In this document: positions 1 to 12,100 of the stretch, one piece after another
How the letters are laid out: each line of letters opens with the position of its first letter
How positions within the stretch are numbered: the stretch's first letter is position 1
NCBI RefSeq assembly: GCF_032854445.1
Contig: NC_088301.1
Location: 44,201,116-44,265,115, forward strand
From: Liolophura sinensis
Lineage: Eukaryota; Mollusca; Polyplacophora; Chitonida; Chitonidae
Direction: 5' to 3'
DNA: 64,000 bases
Made by a program: the position numbers and the translations under genes
The notes under the pieces: model-generated
What the model saw: the letters and a program-made list of their open reading frames with translations, nothing else
What the model was told of the DNA's origin: nothing
The model's database searches: none

Positions 1-840
1 TGAACATTAAAAATATCTCTCTCATGAGTCATGATGGCTTTTTTTTCAAACCGGAAAGAAAATAATGTGAATTGGCACTGTAAGATTTGGTTTAATATGA
101 GTATTAGTATTAATTTAATCAATATATGGTGTCTTAACAACCAAGAACTCGGTGAAAGCTTTACTGTAACACTTTTATTTCCACTCTTTCAACACTCTTG
201 CAGTATTCTGCATCATATTATTTGTCAGCAATAGTTTTAGTTTTGTGCTGATATCTGGCACCTCAAAAAAAAAATTGTTTGTATTTAAATTCCACACCAG
301 TTTTTTTTATAACTGGTAGGCAGTTAAAAATGTCAGTTGATTAAAATGATTACATTATGTCTCAAAATGTACTTGAATGGATAACACACCTATAATTAGG
401 ATTTAAACTTACCTTGGTGGAGTAAATAAGCTTTTTAGTTAACTTCAAAAAAATTATTGGATATCTTCTGGTGTTGCTGACAATTTTTATTTTGACACTA
501 TATTTAGCTGTAACATAACCACACCTGCATACAACAGCACTCTTGTTCTTGAAGATTAAGTATTAAATGGTGCAGTCAGGCATGCATCAACATCATTTTA
601 TTAGCATTTTACTTATTATATTATTCATTTACCACTGGGCACTACATGTACATCTGAAATCACACCTGCAAACCTCAGTGTTATTGGATTAGAATGTTAC
701 TTGTTATATTGTGCAATTGCCACTGGATGCTACATCTAAAATCATAGGTGCAGAAAGTCTCAAAAGTTTTCTTGAGAGACACCATTAAATCTGTACCTGT
801 AAAGTGTTGCTGATAAGAGGTTGTGCTGTTTGATTGTCAG
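1..840 (+). other. EPG5: EPG5 intron (3' part), upstream of first visible exon
   Basis: AT-rich sequence with no open frame resembling EPG5. It ends in a good acceptor (tgattgtcag at 831-840) in front of the first recognised exon. I see no repeat family here apart from one TACATGTA octamer near 645. It is read as the end of an intron whose upstream exon lies outside the window. That is an inference from the downstream exon being internal to the protein (it opens in the middle of a conserved block, not at a start). Confidence 0.7.
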
Positions 841-3800
841 ATGTGTCTGTACCTATTCCGTGAGATGCCACTTTACCAGTGGCAACCTACGAAAGAAGAC
901 ATGGATGTCCTAGGAGTATGGTTGCTGGAATCCGATGTAAGCCAACCACAAAATCACCTGGCTCGTCTCATTCTTAGTAACCTTGATTGGGGTTTCACAA
1001 GACAGGTGAGTTTGTGATTACCATAAAATATACCTGGTTTTAAAAATATGCTGCTGCCATTTGGTCATTTTTATCTCGTTTGAATAAACAGGAGATGGGA
1101 TAAAATATTAATTTGATACATTTATGGAGAGTGAGTACATCTAAAAAAATCAGAAGGATGACTATCATTTTAGACTTTAATCTAAAATCGTGGGTTTCCC
1201 CAGTTCTGCGCAGATTTCCCCCACAATTGCCACCATCATAGAAGTAACATATTCTTGAGAAAGGTATAAACTACCAATCAGATCAATAAATAAATAGTAT
1301 TTGGTCTTTTTTAGTCTGCATAAGTAATAAGAATGTTACTCTATTTTTTTTTTTCCAGGAAGATCGACTGAGTCTGCCTGTTGATTTACACAGACAGCTA
1401 GCCTTGCTCTTGGTGCAAGCCTTTGCCAAATTTGTCGCAGACAAGAATGCAGGATATGCTATTTTACAAGGGATGAAACAGGTGGGAAGATAACAGTGCT
1501 GTTGGTTTACATTTTACAGTGCATAAATGTGAAATCTCATTTAACCTGGAAACAGCATTAATGTGTTACTAATTATCTGAACATGGATTGTGTTTTCTGT
1601 ACATTAAGATAAATATATCTCCTAAAGTATTACAGTTAAAGTTACTACAGGTTAGCATTGGCCAATCATTTTACAGGTTGCATCAGCAGTGAGAAACCAA
1701 ATGACCAGTGAGCAGCAATTTAGCATCTGGGTTTGGGATCTAGCACTCAGGCTGCACCTACACAAGATGTCTTTGCCCTCACCTGTGCTTCTGCTGGACA
1801 CGCAGTCAGCACGGGAAAGGGAAGCAATCCCAGATGTGGAGAATGATGTGACCATGCTGCCTCTCCTGAAAAGTATCAAGGCAGAAAACAGCATGGCTTG
1901 CTTTGTGGCCTTGGCCATGACTAAGTATGGACACAAGTAAGGGAGATAATTTTGAAGAGGAGCTGACTATCGCATGGCTTGTTACTTGTTTATTTTTAAT
2001 TTGAGAGTTAAAAAGAACTCATGAATTAATATAATTTCTCACTGTCTAGAGAAAAATTAAAATATTCTGCTTGCACATACTTCATAAAATTCATCTTATG
2101 ATATTAAAAAAAACAGTTTGGTGTTTTTATAAATGTTAAGAATGGATATGGATTAAAATAATTTCTCACTCTTTATGGAAAGTTTAAATTGTTCTGCTTC
2201 CGCGTGGTTTTGAATATCATAAAATCCTTTTAAGACATTAAACAAAACAGTTTGGTTTTCTTATAAATCTTAAAATATTAAGATGTTAATTTCTGTAGAT
2301 TATATGACTAGAAAATGATGGTTATTTCACTTTTTTTTTAATTCAAATCATTTATTCTACATTAGGCAAATCAGAGCAGGGATTAAGGTGGTGATGAGTG
2401 TTTTTATGTTCTTTTTTGTGTCAGTTTTTGTAATGTGTAGACCTGGTTGACACCTGTATTATTTGTTGTAGCGTTTCTGAATTCACGTCTGCGGGCTTGG
2501 GTATAATGATGACATTGTCATCTCAGAACCAACACCACGCTGTTATCAAGCTTCTGTCTCACATTGTTCCTATGTTCTACCAAACCTCAGAGTACCTGCT
2601 AGAAAATGACAGGTGGGCATGATGGCAAAGCATGAGCCAGTTTCACAAAAATATATTGTTCTACACTTGATGACTGATCATCTTGGTTTTAATTCACGAT
2701 GAGTAAACAGTAAAACTGTCATCCCATAATGTGTTCACTGTAATATTGTGTTGTGAAGAGTACATACAGTTATGACCACCCTTCTATTAGGTTAGAGCAA
2801 CACACCTGTTACATGGTCTTACATTGACATACCTATACTTGATAGAGCAGACTTAAATGAATGGATAGTCAATAAATTGAGAGGTTTATTTTATTGTGAC
2901 TCTAAGTAAGTACATACTGTCATAAAACGTAATCAAAACTTGTTTAGCCTTAAAAATTCCAGTAAAATCTTGTCTGTCATAATAATCAGAGTATGAAAAT
3001 ATGGCAGAATAAAATTCCCACTGACTAGGAATAATTTGTTCATGGGACCTCTGTGTTTTAGGTTCATGAAGATTATCCGCCAAGCCATTGCTGCTGATGA
3101 CACATACATGAAGTTCGCAAAGAGTATGATTGTCAACATGTTTCCAGGGGAGACAATCAAACTATTCGCTGACATGATACAGGTATGTCTCTAAATTATT
3201 AATTGTATAGGTAAGTTATTCTTATGCATGGTTGTTCTTGTACGTGCTTGGTTGGGTCTCCTTTTCCACAATTTCCTGTCTGAGAGTGTAGCAAAGATGT
3301 GGTCAGAAAAACGTTGTATATTTGACACACAATCACCCAGAATGCTATATGAATTATCACATCTAGTGAATCGTTGTTACACATGTACATCTTTAAAGAT
3401 ATCTTTGTTCCTAACTGCTTTTTAGCCGGGTTCTTTTTTTCTTACATACTGCCTTTATCCTATTTTAGACTCAAGTTCACCGGGGTGCCTCCCCGGTTGG
3501 TGTAGGGGGCTCTGTTGTGGTTGTCTTCTGGGTGACCCTTCTTACTCAAGTTCCCAGGTGGTATCAAGACAGGTAAATGATTCTGATGGATAATTACATG
3601 TGCCTGAGTTTATTATTTATAAAAGAATAGCACGGTATAATCATGATGTTATTGCATTTGTTAAATTAAGAGAGCTGTATAAAAAGCACATGGCTGACTA
3701 TGACATTTGTGAAAGTGGTGAAATGAACATTTAATTGGATAAAATAAATGCATTTTATTTCATGGGGTAATTTTTAGTTGAAGTGTGTTATTGTTGAATC

Positions 3801-6134
3801 GATAATTTTGCTTTGTCCTTTTGTGCTCTAGAAACTGCTGCTTTTTACTGGACAACCTGATCAAGGCTGCATTCTCACAGAAAGGTGGCATAGAGGGTGT
3901 GAAGGACATTTTCAAGGACAGATTTCAGGTGGGCCCTTTGAGTTTTCAGGTTTATATATAATCTCTCCATAGCTCTGCTGTTCAAAGTGTGTGGCCCAAT
4001 CATCCTTGTATGTTCTAACATGGAAGGGCTTCTGAGATGGAATTTCAAGATTTTTTGGAAGTGTATTTGCAAGTCAGCTCCAGTGATTTCCAAAGAGAAA
4101 GTAACCCAACTTTTTCAACAACCCTTAAAGTGACTGTGATGTAACTCACTGAAACTAATTTCTGTTTATGCAAGGCTCATCTGAAGGATCATGGAGGCCA
4201 CGGAGTTGTAACTTCTTTCGTAAACTGGATTGCATCGAGCAGCACACTGCCTTCCTTTATAGATCGTTCATCCTCTGAGTTTGGTTGGTTGGCCTATGTT
4301 GTCCTGGAGACGGAGGCAGTGTTTGAGCAGAACTCTAAGTTGTGGAAGACAATTCAGCACGAGCTGATATCTGATCCTGGAGTCAATGTTGACCTTGCCT
4401 TAAAGGTAAACTCACCAAACATCCTTAGTTCCTTTCATTATAAAAGAGATGGATTGAGCCCAGAGTACTTGAGCAATCGTGAATTTGGTCATTAAAAGTC
4501 CTTGAATTGTTAAATATCATATTGAAAATGAACCGATGAAAAAAATGAGCTACCAAATGGTGCCATTGGATTGTACATAAAATGAATGGTTCTTGAAAGT
4601 GTTAGAGGTATTACATTTCTAAAAGTCCCTGGAAAACAATTTTTTCATTGATGGGAAGTCTTGTAAATATAAATGTGTTGAAAAACATTAAAGTGTTGCA
4701 TGTTGACTTTGTGATGCTAAAAAGTAATCAAACATTTATTGACTGAACACAAGAGCAGTGTACATAAAACCAGTATGTTTAATACAATTTAATGTTTAAT
4801 TTTTCCTGTCATTAAGAGAGTATTTGCCTTGTTTTTGTCCATCAGAAAGCAGCAACACGTCTCAAATTGTCAGCTGCACCTGCTATCCATCGTCTGAACA
4901 TCTATCGCTGGGGTCAGCAGGCGCTGGACATGCCCATTGACCACCCACTGTTACCAGTCTTCTGGCAGAGATTCTTTGTCCTCTATCTCGGCAGACTGAC
5001 CGCAGAAGCTGGGTAAGAAGTAGAGAACAAAATGTGTTGCATAAACTACTTCTCATTGGCCTAATTGTTCTGAAAAGCCATTTTTGATCGCAATCAGTAT
5101 ATCTTTAAAATGTGTTTTTAATTTCGTTTTTTTTTTTTAATACTGGAAATGTGTTGTCACATAAATTGGTGCACTTAAATAAATATTACTTCAGACAAGT
5201 TGTCAAAATTATGGCTTCAGGTCTAGTTTGTAATTGAGGTTTTGTATTTTTGGGTACGATAAAGATTGCCTTGTGGAATCATTCCCTGGTTATTATGAAT
5301 ATAGCAGACATAAAGAATTGAGGTGATCTGCTCTCCCTATTCATGCTGATTTTGAATGTGTTGCTGTTGGTTCTCTTTTCAGGATGCCACAAAGAGCCAG
5401 TATTGGTGAAAAGTTTTTTGAGAGCTCAGGAAATGTGACAATGATGAAGAAAATGAAGAAGAAACTGTCAGAAGCATCAGAGTACCATTTGAAGATTGTT
5501 CCAGAAGCTGAAGAGAGGTCAAGGTCATTCAGCAACACAGGTATGAATCATCATTGGGAGGTTTTGAGATTTAGGTCATAATAAACACAGTTAATTTGCT
5601 TACTGTGTCTTAGATAAATTTTTCATTGCTGTGGTGTTTTGTTACACTCTCTATCCATAGACTGAACTGAACTCAAATATTTTCAAACGTCAGTTTCGTT
5701 TTATTCCTTATTGAGGGTATTAATTTTTGCCTGTCAGTCACGATTGATATCTGTGCAGATTGCTTCAGATATTATCTGATTTGATAAAAATTTAGGAGCA
5801 GTATAATTAGATCAATTTTTGAAGACTGTCTTGCTCATGCACAATGTTTGTATATTTAGAGTAGGCTGTTCCTATACAGTCTCTGAATTAGGGTTTTTTT
5901 TTTTCAACAGGGGAAACTGAGGACCCTGACAGCGATTTAGAGGAGTTTGGTGACAGGCTTGAAGAGACAACATACGTCCCCAATTGCAACTTTCACCACC
6001 GACTGGCAAGCCTGTATCGCACCTTTCTGCTGTGGATGGATGAGCCCCGCCTGCATGATGCTTCATTGTACCTGCCATCCCTCCCACCACAGTATGAGGC
6101 CAGCCGTCTTCAGAGGATTTTCCATAATCAAGTG
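841..6134 (+). CDS. EPG5: EPG5 exons 1-11 of the window (residues 1-597)
   Basis: Exon coordinates: 841-1005, 1359-1481, 1677-1936, 2472-2612, 3062-3182, 3469-3572, 3832-3928, 4175-4405, 4846-5012, 5383-5540, 5911-6134. Phases match at each join, and every intron is GT-AG. The segment opens with the leucine-rich block LYLFREMPLYQW (human EPG5 has a similar 'LFxxLPLxxW' stretch as I remember it). Exons 8-9 carry the conserved helical block ending HRLNIYRWGQQALDMPIDHP. Exon 10 encodes a very basic patch (MMKKMKKKL, near residue 490), followed in exons 10-11 by an acidic stretch (EDPDSDLEEF), and then LYLPSLPPQYEASRLQ, which is well conserved in the family. The basic/acidic switch may be a flexible linker (inference). 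First exon start is the acceptor at 839-840; its ATG is internal, not a start codon. Confidence 0.9.
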
Positions 6135-9100
6135 GTATGTATATAGATACCTGTACTTAATATTTTGTTTTTTACCCATACAATATGGGTAACACATAGA
6201 GCGTAGTGGTTACCTTGTGGTGACAGAATCCAGCTATTACTTTTCATTCAGGGAATATGGATGAGTTTAATGGCTACTACATGTAGGAGCATTTTATAAT
6301 CATCAAGGAGACATTAACTGATTGCCACATAGGTAGTTGTGCATATGAGATGAGTGCTCATTTTTTAGCTCACTGTAAAGTAAGGAGAAATATTGTCAGA
6401 GGAGATCAGATGCTGTCAGTGGCACTGTCATTGTCCAGTTTGGTTAAAGTTTTTGGCCAGTCATTGGGTTGCATTTGCTACCCATAGTACACAGATAACC
6501 AAACATTGGCAGTGATTTGCATATCTTTGATATGCAAATCACTGCAAAAGACAAAAGGATGTCTTTTACCTCATAGCTCAACATTTTGCTCAGCTATTCA
6601 CTGGACTGTAGCTACCTCCTGTAGTACATGGAAGGCCAAATGCAGTTAGTGATTTGCATATCAAAGACCTCTGCGGTAAAGTTGTGCACTAACTCCCAAA
6701 GTGTTTTTTACCACCACAATGATTACAACTACATGTCGTATGAGGTCACTGCTCTGCAATCCTTGTGCGTGCGATAAACAGTCATAGTTGTGACAGTAAT
6801 ATAATTTTGATCTTTCTTGTTGATTTAATGGCCAGATCTTAGGACCATATAATTAGAAGATAATATCTATGTATGAAAGTGTCAATCATTCTACTTTTTG
6901 GGTTTAGAGGTCAATATTTGAATGTGTATCACATGACTTGAACATTAATATGTAGCTTTACAAACTGGTGTATCAGGCAAACTACCAGAATTCTCTGAAT
7001 TTTCTTTTTTTTTTGCGTTAACCAGTCTATATCAATCTGTTGTTTTGGATTCATATTTGATCTCAATGCTGTATTTTTAGAAAGCTTTTTTCCAGTTGGC
7101 TTTGAAAGCGTGCATATAAGTTGGAAAATGCTGGAGATGCTCTCTGTATTGTTCTGATGATGCCAGGATCGAATTATTCTTCATTTTTTCACACTCCAGT
7201 ATTCCTGTTTCTTTGGCTGACAAAGTATGTTCGTGTCATGAGTATGCGTTACTAGCATATATAATCAAAGCCGAATAGACTATGTGTTCATGCTCCTATC
7301 AACCCTTGTTTTTTAATATGATTTCCCTTCCATCTGATAAGCATCCAACACATTTCATTCTAAAAAAAAACACACACACATTATTCAGATGAACACAATA
7401 ATTGTTGTGATGATCATCTTTTATCCTGATATATCTTAAGGTAATTTTTTTCTGTAAATGTTTCAGTATACATATGAATAAAGTATTAGCTACCAATCTG
7501 GTTATGGTGAATTACCTGTTAAGGTAAAGGATGAAAAAAATATTTTCCTAGTCCAGTAACATCTGTTTGACTTGCTTAACTATGAAATTCCGTGTTCTGG
7601 GCTTGTGTAGGATCCATGGATGGATTATGTGGACATGGATAAGGCAGAGTATGAGCTGAGCCAGATGGTTAGTGAGTGGGTGAAGAGAAGTGGTTTACGC
7701 TGTAGTTACCACAAGCTACCTCACATCAACATTGACCACCCTCCTCAGACAGGTACAAATATCCAGGTTTCTGTTCCTCCATAATTGATACCTGTTAATC
7801 CAGAAAATGGATATGCATAATAAAAAACTTTTGCTTGTAGAAAAAAAATAATCTCTATGATATTTATTTAACATATTTTTCTGCATCTAGAAGCAAAAAA
7901 ATTGTCTGTATTTGTTTACAATTGATAAGAAATAGTCTTTTCGCATTTTGCATGCTCCTTTCGTAGTGCCATAGATACTAGCAGTTGAACTACTTGTCTT
8001 TTTCCTATATAGCTTTTCCTATTTAGACAAAAGCAAATAAAAAAATACAGTAAGAGCTTAAACGGAAAGATTTTTGTGACCATTGTGGTTTGGTAATGCT
8101 TATTTGAACACAGTTATGTTGATGTTCATATAAAATATAGTGTTATCTGGTTTTTGCTACAGCTACAGAGCAGATTTTGCAGCGGTTAACGGGACATGAC
8201 ATTCCAGATCCACCACCCCCGGTTGCTCAGCTGAAAGCCCCTGTCCCCGATGTCAGTGTGCAGGTGCTTGAAGACAAGCAAGCCATTCTGTATATCCTCA
8301 ATGCTGACATCAATGTTCTCAAGGATTACTCCAAGTAAGGGCTGCACGTTTAGCTGGTCATTCCTGATGTATTTTATTATGACCAAAACTAATACTGTAC
8401 TTCACCTAAAGTTTAATATTTTTCAGGTGAGACAGGTGTTGCTTGATTCTGATTGACTCCTCAACCTTATACGGCAACCTATAAAGAGTTTTGTGTAAAG
8501 TGTCATGACTTAATGATCTAAAGTATCATTTAAGGCCTTTAAGTGCATTTCACAGGGCACTTTTACACACCGAAATTTAGGTGAAATACTACTACTACTC
8601 CACTGCCGTATTTTTGTATTTTACTAAGTCTTCCAAAAACCATGTTTTTCACATGGTTTTTACAACATTTTGAATAGAGTTGATAAATAATTGGTTTTAG
8701 AGATGATAATTTACGTGTTGATTCATTTTATATACTTATGTGTTTCTAAAGGTTGATAACTGTTGCTCAACTTGAGTGTTGTTTTTCTTTACTTGTAAGA
8801 GTGTTTATGAGCCGAATGTCAAAACACATGGCCTTAGATGTGAATTATCTGGAGCTTCTTCCTGAGGAATACTATAATCAAAGAAGACAGGTAAATTCTG
8901 TGAAAGAGAGAAACCTCTCACTGAGAAAAAGAGAAATGTATTTGTAATGACGGGGTTGTCATTCCATTCAGAGAGGAACATTGTAAAATCAGCAGATTGA
9001 CGTATTCTGTAAAATGGGTCAGAAGTTGGGGATCATGTGACCACCCTTTCATGTCTAAAACAAAATGGCCGCTAAATCTTAAAGCATTGGGGAAAGGTCA

Positions 9101-12100
9101 CTTTTTGCCACTTCTCAAGCGACCAGTAAGGCCTAGTTGTGCCAAATGATGTCACAAAAGCTCTGCAGAAATACTCGGACTATCGGGAAAGCTGAAAATT
9201 GTACAAATCCAACAGATACAAGATCGCTGACAGCGATTCAGAAACAGGCATTTTCCTATGCATCACGTTGGAAGGACCATTTTCTTCACTCACGCTGTTT
9301 GTTACTGTGGAGATCATCTTACAGAATGTCAGTTACCTTTAAGAGTCCTTGCCCTTGTCCAGTTAACTTTTGTTAATGAAAGGTGAATTGTATTCAAATC
9401 TTTTGTCAAACATTGGCCAATTTTCTGTACACCACTCACAGGATGTGATAAATTCACCACATTTGGCACATATCAGTAACTTTGAAGAATTTAGTCCAAT
9501 CATGTTACTGTAATTCTCCAATCATTTCTTATGTTTGTAGGGTGTTTATTTAAGCATATTCTGAAGGAATTATTTAGTGTTGACTGATAAAATTTCACTT
9601 TATTTCATGCCTTGAAACAGGCCAATCCAACCAATGTAGTTTTGTCTCCAAACTTAAACCAAAAATGTCCATAAATTGCACTGAAAGTTGGTCTTTCATA
9701 TATGAAATGGTTGAGGAATTAGGGTTGGGGTATTTTATTCTGATCTTATGGAGGGATTAACGTCACATTTTGTACAAACTTCAGTATTGTATGGCTTACA
9801 GGTGACACTGACAGTTGAATGCAAGAAGACTTTCAATCCCACCCACAAATGTAAACGTGCTGCTGTTGCACAGGCTGAGGTAAGTTACGTATTTTAACCT
9901 TTGCATGTGTCATTCAGCAAATTAGTGTTTTTGAATACTGTTTAAATAGTTAGTAAGGATACAGAAATTTACTTTTTCAGTCGCCATATCGTAAGAAAAC
10001 ATTTCAAAAACCTGTTTAACACTGAACTTTAACAGATACAGGAGAAGACAAGAAATGAGATGGTTCAAAGACGGATTGATGAGAACCGTGCTGAGTTTAA
10101 GCAGGTTATGATTGAGGCACTCCTCCCTTCCCCACCTAACATCTGTATGGCTGCTGTCCATGTTGAAAACGTCATTGTGTAAGTCTGAATACTGGGCTCA
10201 TAAGGTAAACTTAGATCTGTGTTGTAATTTACAGTAAACAGCTGAAATTGTCATAAATATGTAGTCTGTTGGCTTAATGACTGCTTTTGCATATCTGAAC
10301 ATAATAATAGTGAAACTGATTCTTGTATTTGTGATATGAAACAGGTGTATTCAAGAATTCATGCCACTGCATTATTCAAAGAGGAATACTGTATTTCATC
10401 TATAGTTTGAAGTGAAAAAACTGGACTTGTAGAGTAACATAAAGGCCTTAAAGTGAACATAAAGTCTGTATACATAGAAAAATGGATATTGGACACAGTT
10501 ATGAGAGAAAAATATTGGTTTGAAAACCGAGGAGATGAAGTTCAGCATTGGGAATATGGCACTGACGAACAATTCACTCCGAGTAGCCATGTTATAGAAG
10601 CCCTTATGACCTTGGCCATTCACTAGTGCTGAAAGCGTAACATGATAATTGGCTGTCACGCCAAAAAACCTATTATCTCTCGATTGTCAGTATGGTTTCT
10701 ATAGTGTATAGATAGATAACAATGCAATAAATTGGATGTTGGCGTTAGTTAAAGTGTTAAACTGATGCATTTTGGACCTCACATTTATGAGCAGGGAACT
10801 GAGAATGGCTGCCGTGTTACAATGCATACATGTTGGGCAGGATACTGTAGTAACTTGTCAGGGTGAGCTGGCAAGAAAACCGCCTCTGGAGAGTCGTTGC
10901 TTGAAGGAAAATATTGTGATTTATTTAGCATTATTTTTCTTCAGCAGTCAGATTCATTACAAAAATATCTTCTTAAAATCTGAATGAAAGGGTGAATCAG
11001 AAGGTCCTGCTATATTCACTAAATTACCCGAAGTCCGTACAGCAAGCTAGGCCAAATACATACACCCATGCAGGACATGGACGAGCTGGACCCACTAAAG
11101 CATGATGCTTGTGTCCACAAACATCGCCCTGACCGAGCGCCAAACTAAAAGAATCATTGACCCTTTGAACACGGAAAGTTGATATTCTTTGGGGATCAGG
11201 CGTTTTGTTTGTATTTTCTCCTTGTCACGTTGTTTAATACTGATTGTGCTGGAGAGCTCCTAGGTTTTGTGACATCACTCTAGATAGGTATAACATGGCA
11301 AAATGACGTCACCAAATGACTGGCAAGGTACTGACAATTGTTCGCTATTCATTTTGTTGGTTAGCAGTGTAGAAATTTAAAATATTTTTAGAACATTTCT
11401 GGAATATTACTTTATTACTTAATTCAGATTTAATGGCTGAATTGATGTTCACTTTAAAATGATACATTTGAACACTGAAGTTTTTCAGATAAAAGATTAA
11501 TCTTACTTCACAAAAAACTCAGAAGTGGCCCTATTGTGTGGATGAATAAATCAGAGTAAAGCAAAATATGTCACTTGAAAAATGCTAAACTCTAGGTGAA
11601 ATACTGTGACTAGGAATTAGTCCGTTTGTACCTGTGCATCCTTTTGCAGAATGTTGGTGAAGCTATGTCAGACATGCACCGACCAGCAGAGGGTGACAAA
11701 TCTCCAGCATATCGCCTCCACGCTCTTCTACCACATGGCCAGCATGATTAATGACGAGACAAACTTTTACCCACCTACACGCCAGTTCTTCTCCTCCTGT
11801 ATAGAGGTATTGGGACAGGTAAATAGATGTTTCCAGTTAATTAAAACTCAGATACTGTGTGAATACCTCAGGTTTTATTAATGTTATGATTCAGAATTGT
11901 TTAAAGGTACCTATGCAAATGCTTCACTTCTATTATTGTTAATTTCATCCAAACAAAATGTTCTTAGCAAAGAAATGTTCTTAAGAACCCATGAACAATA
12001 TTGGAGTTATATTTTTGCCTAACATTGATTTGGCAGGAGTTTATCCGGTATAATCATGATCAAGTGTACACCCTGTTGGAGTTTGCATTGAGCAACCCCA

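Noticed and set aside
9137..9376. 79-codon frame in EPG5 intron 14 as an extra exon
   Set aside because: Flanking exons join in phase 0 without it and it has no resemblance to EPG5.
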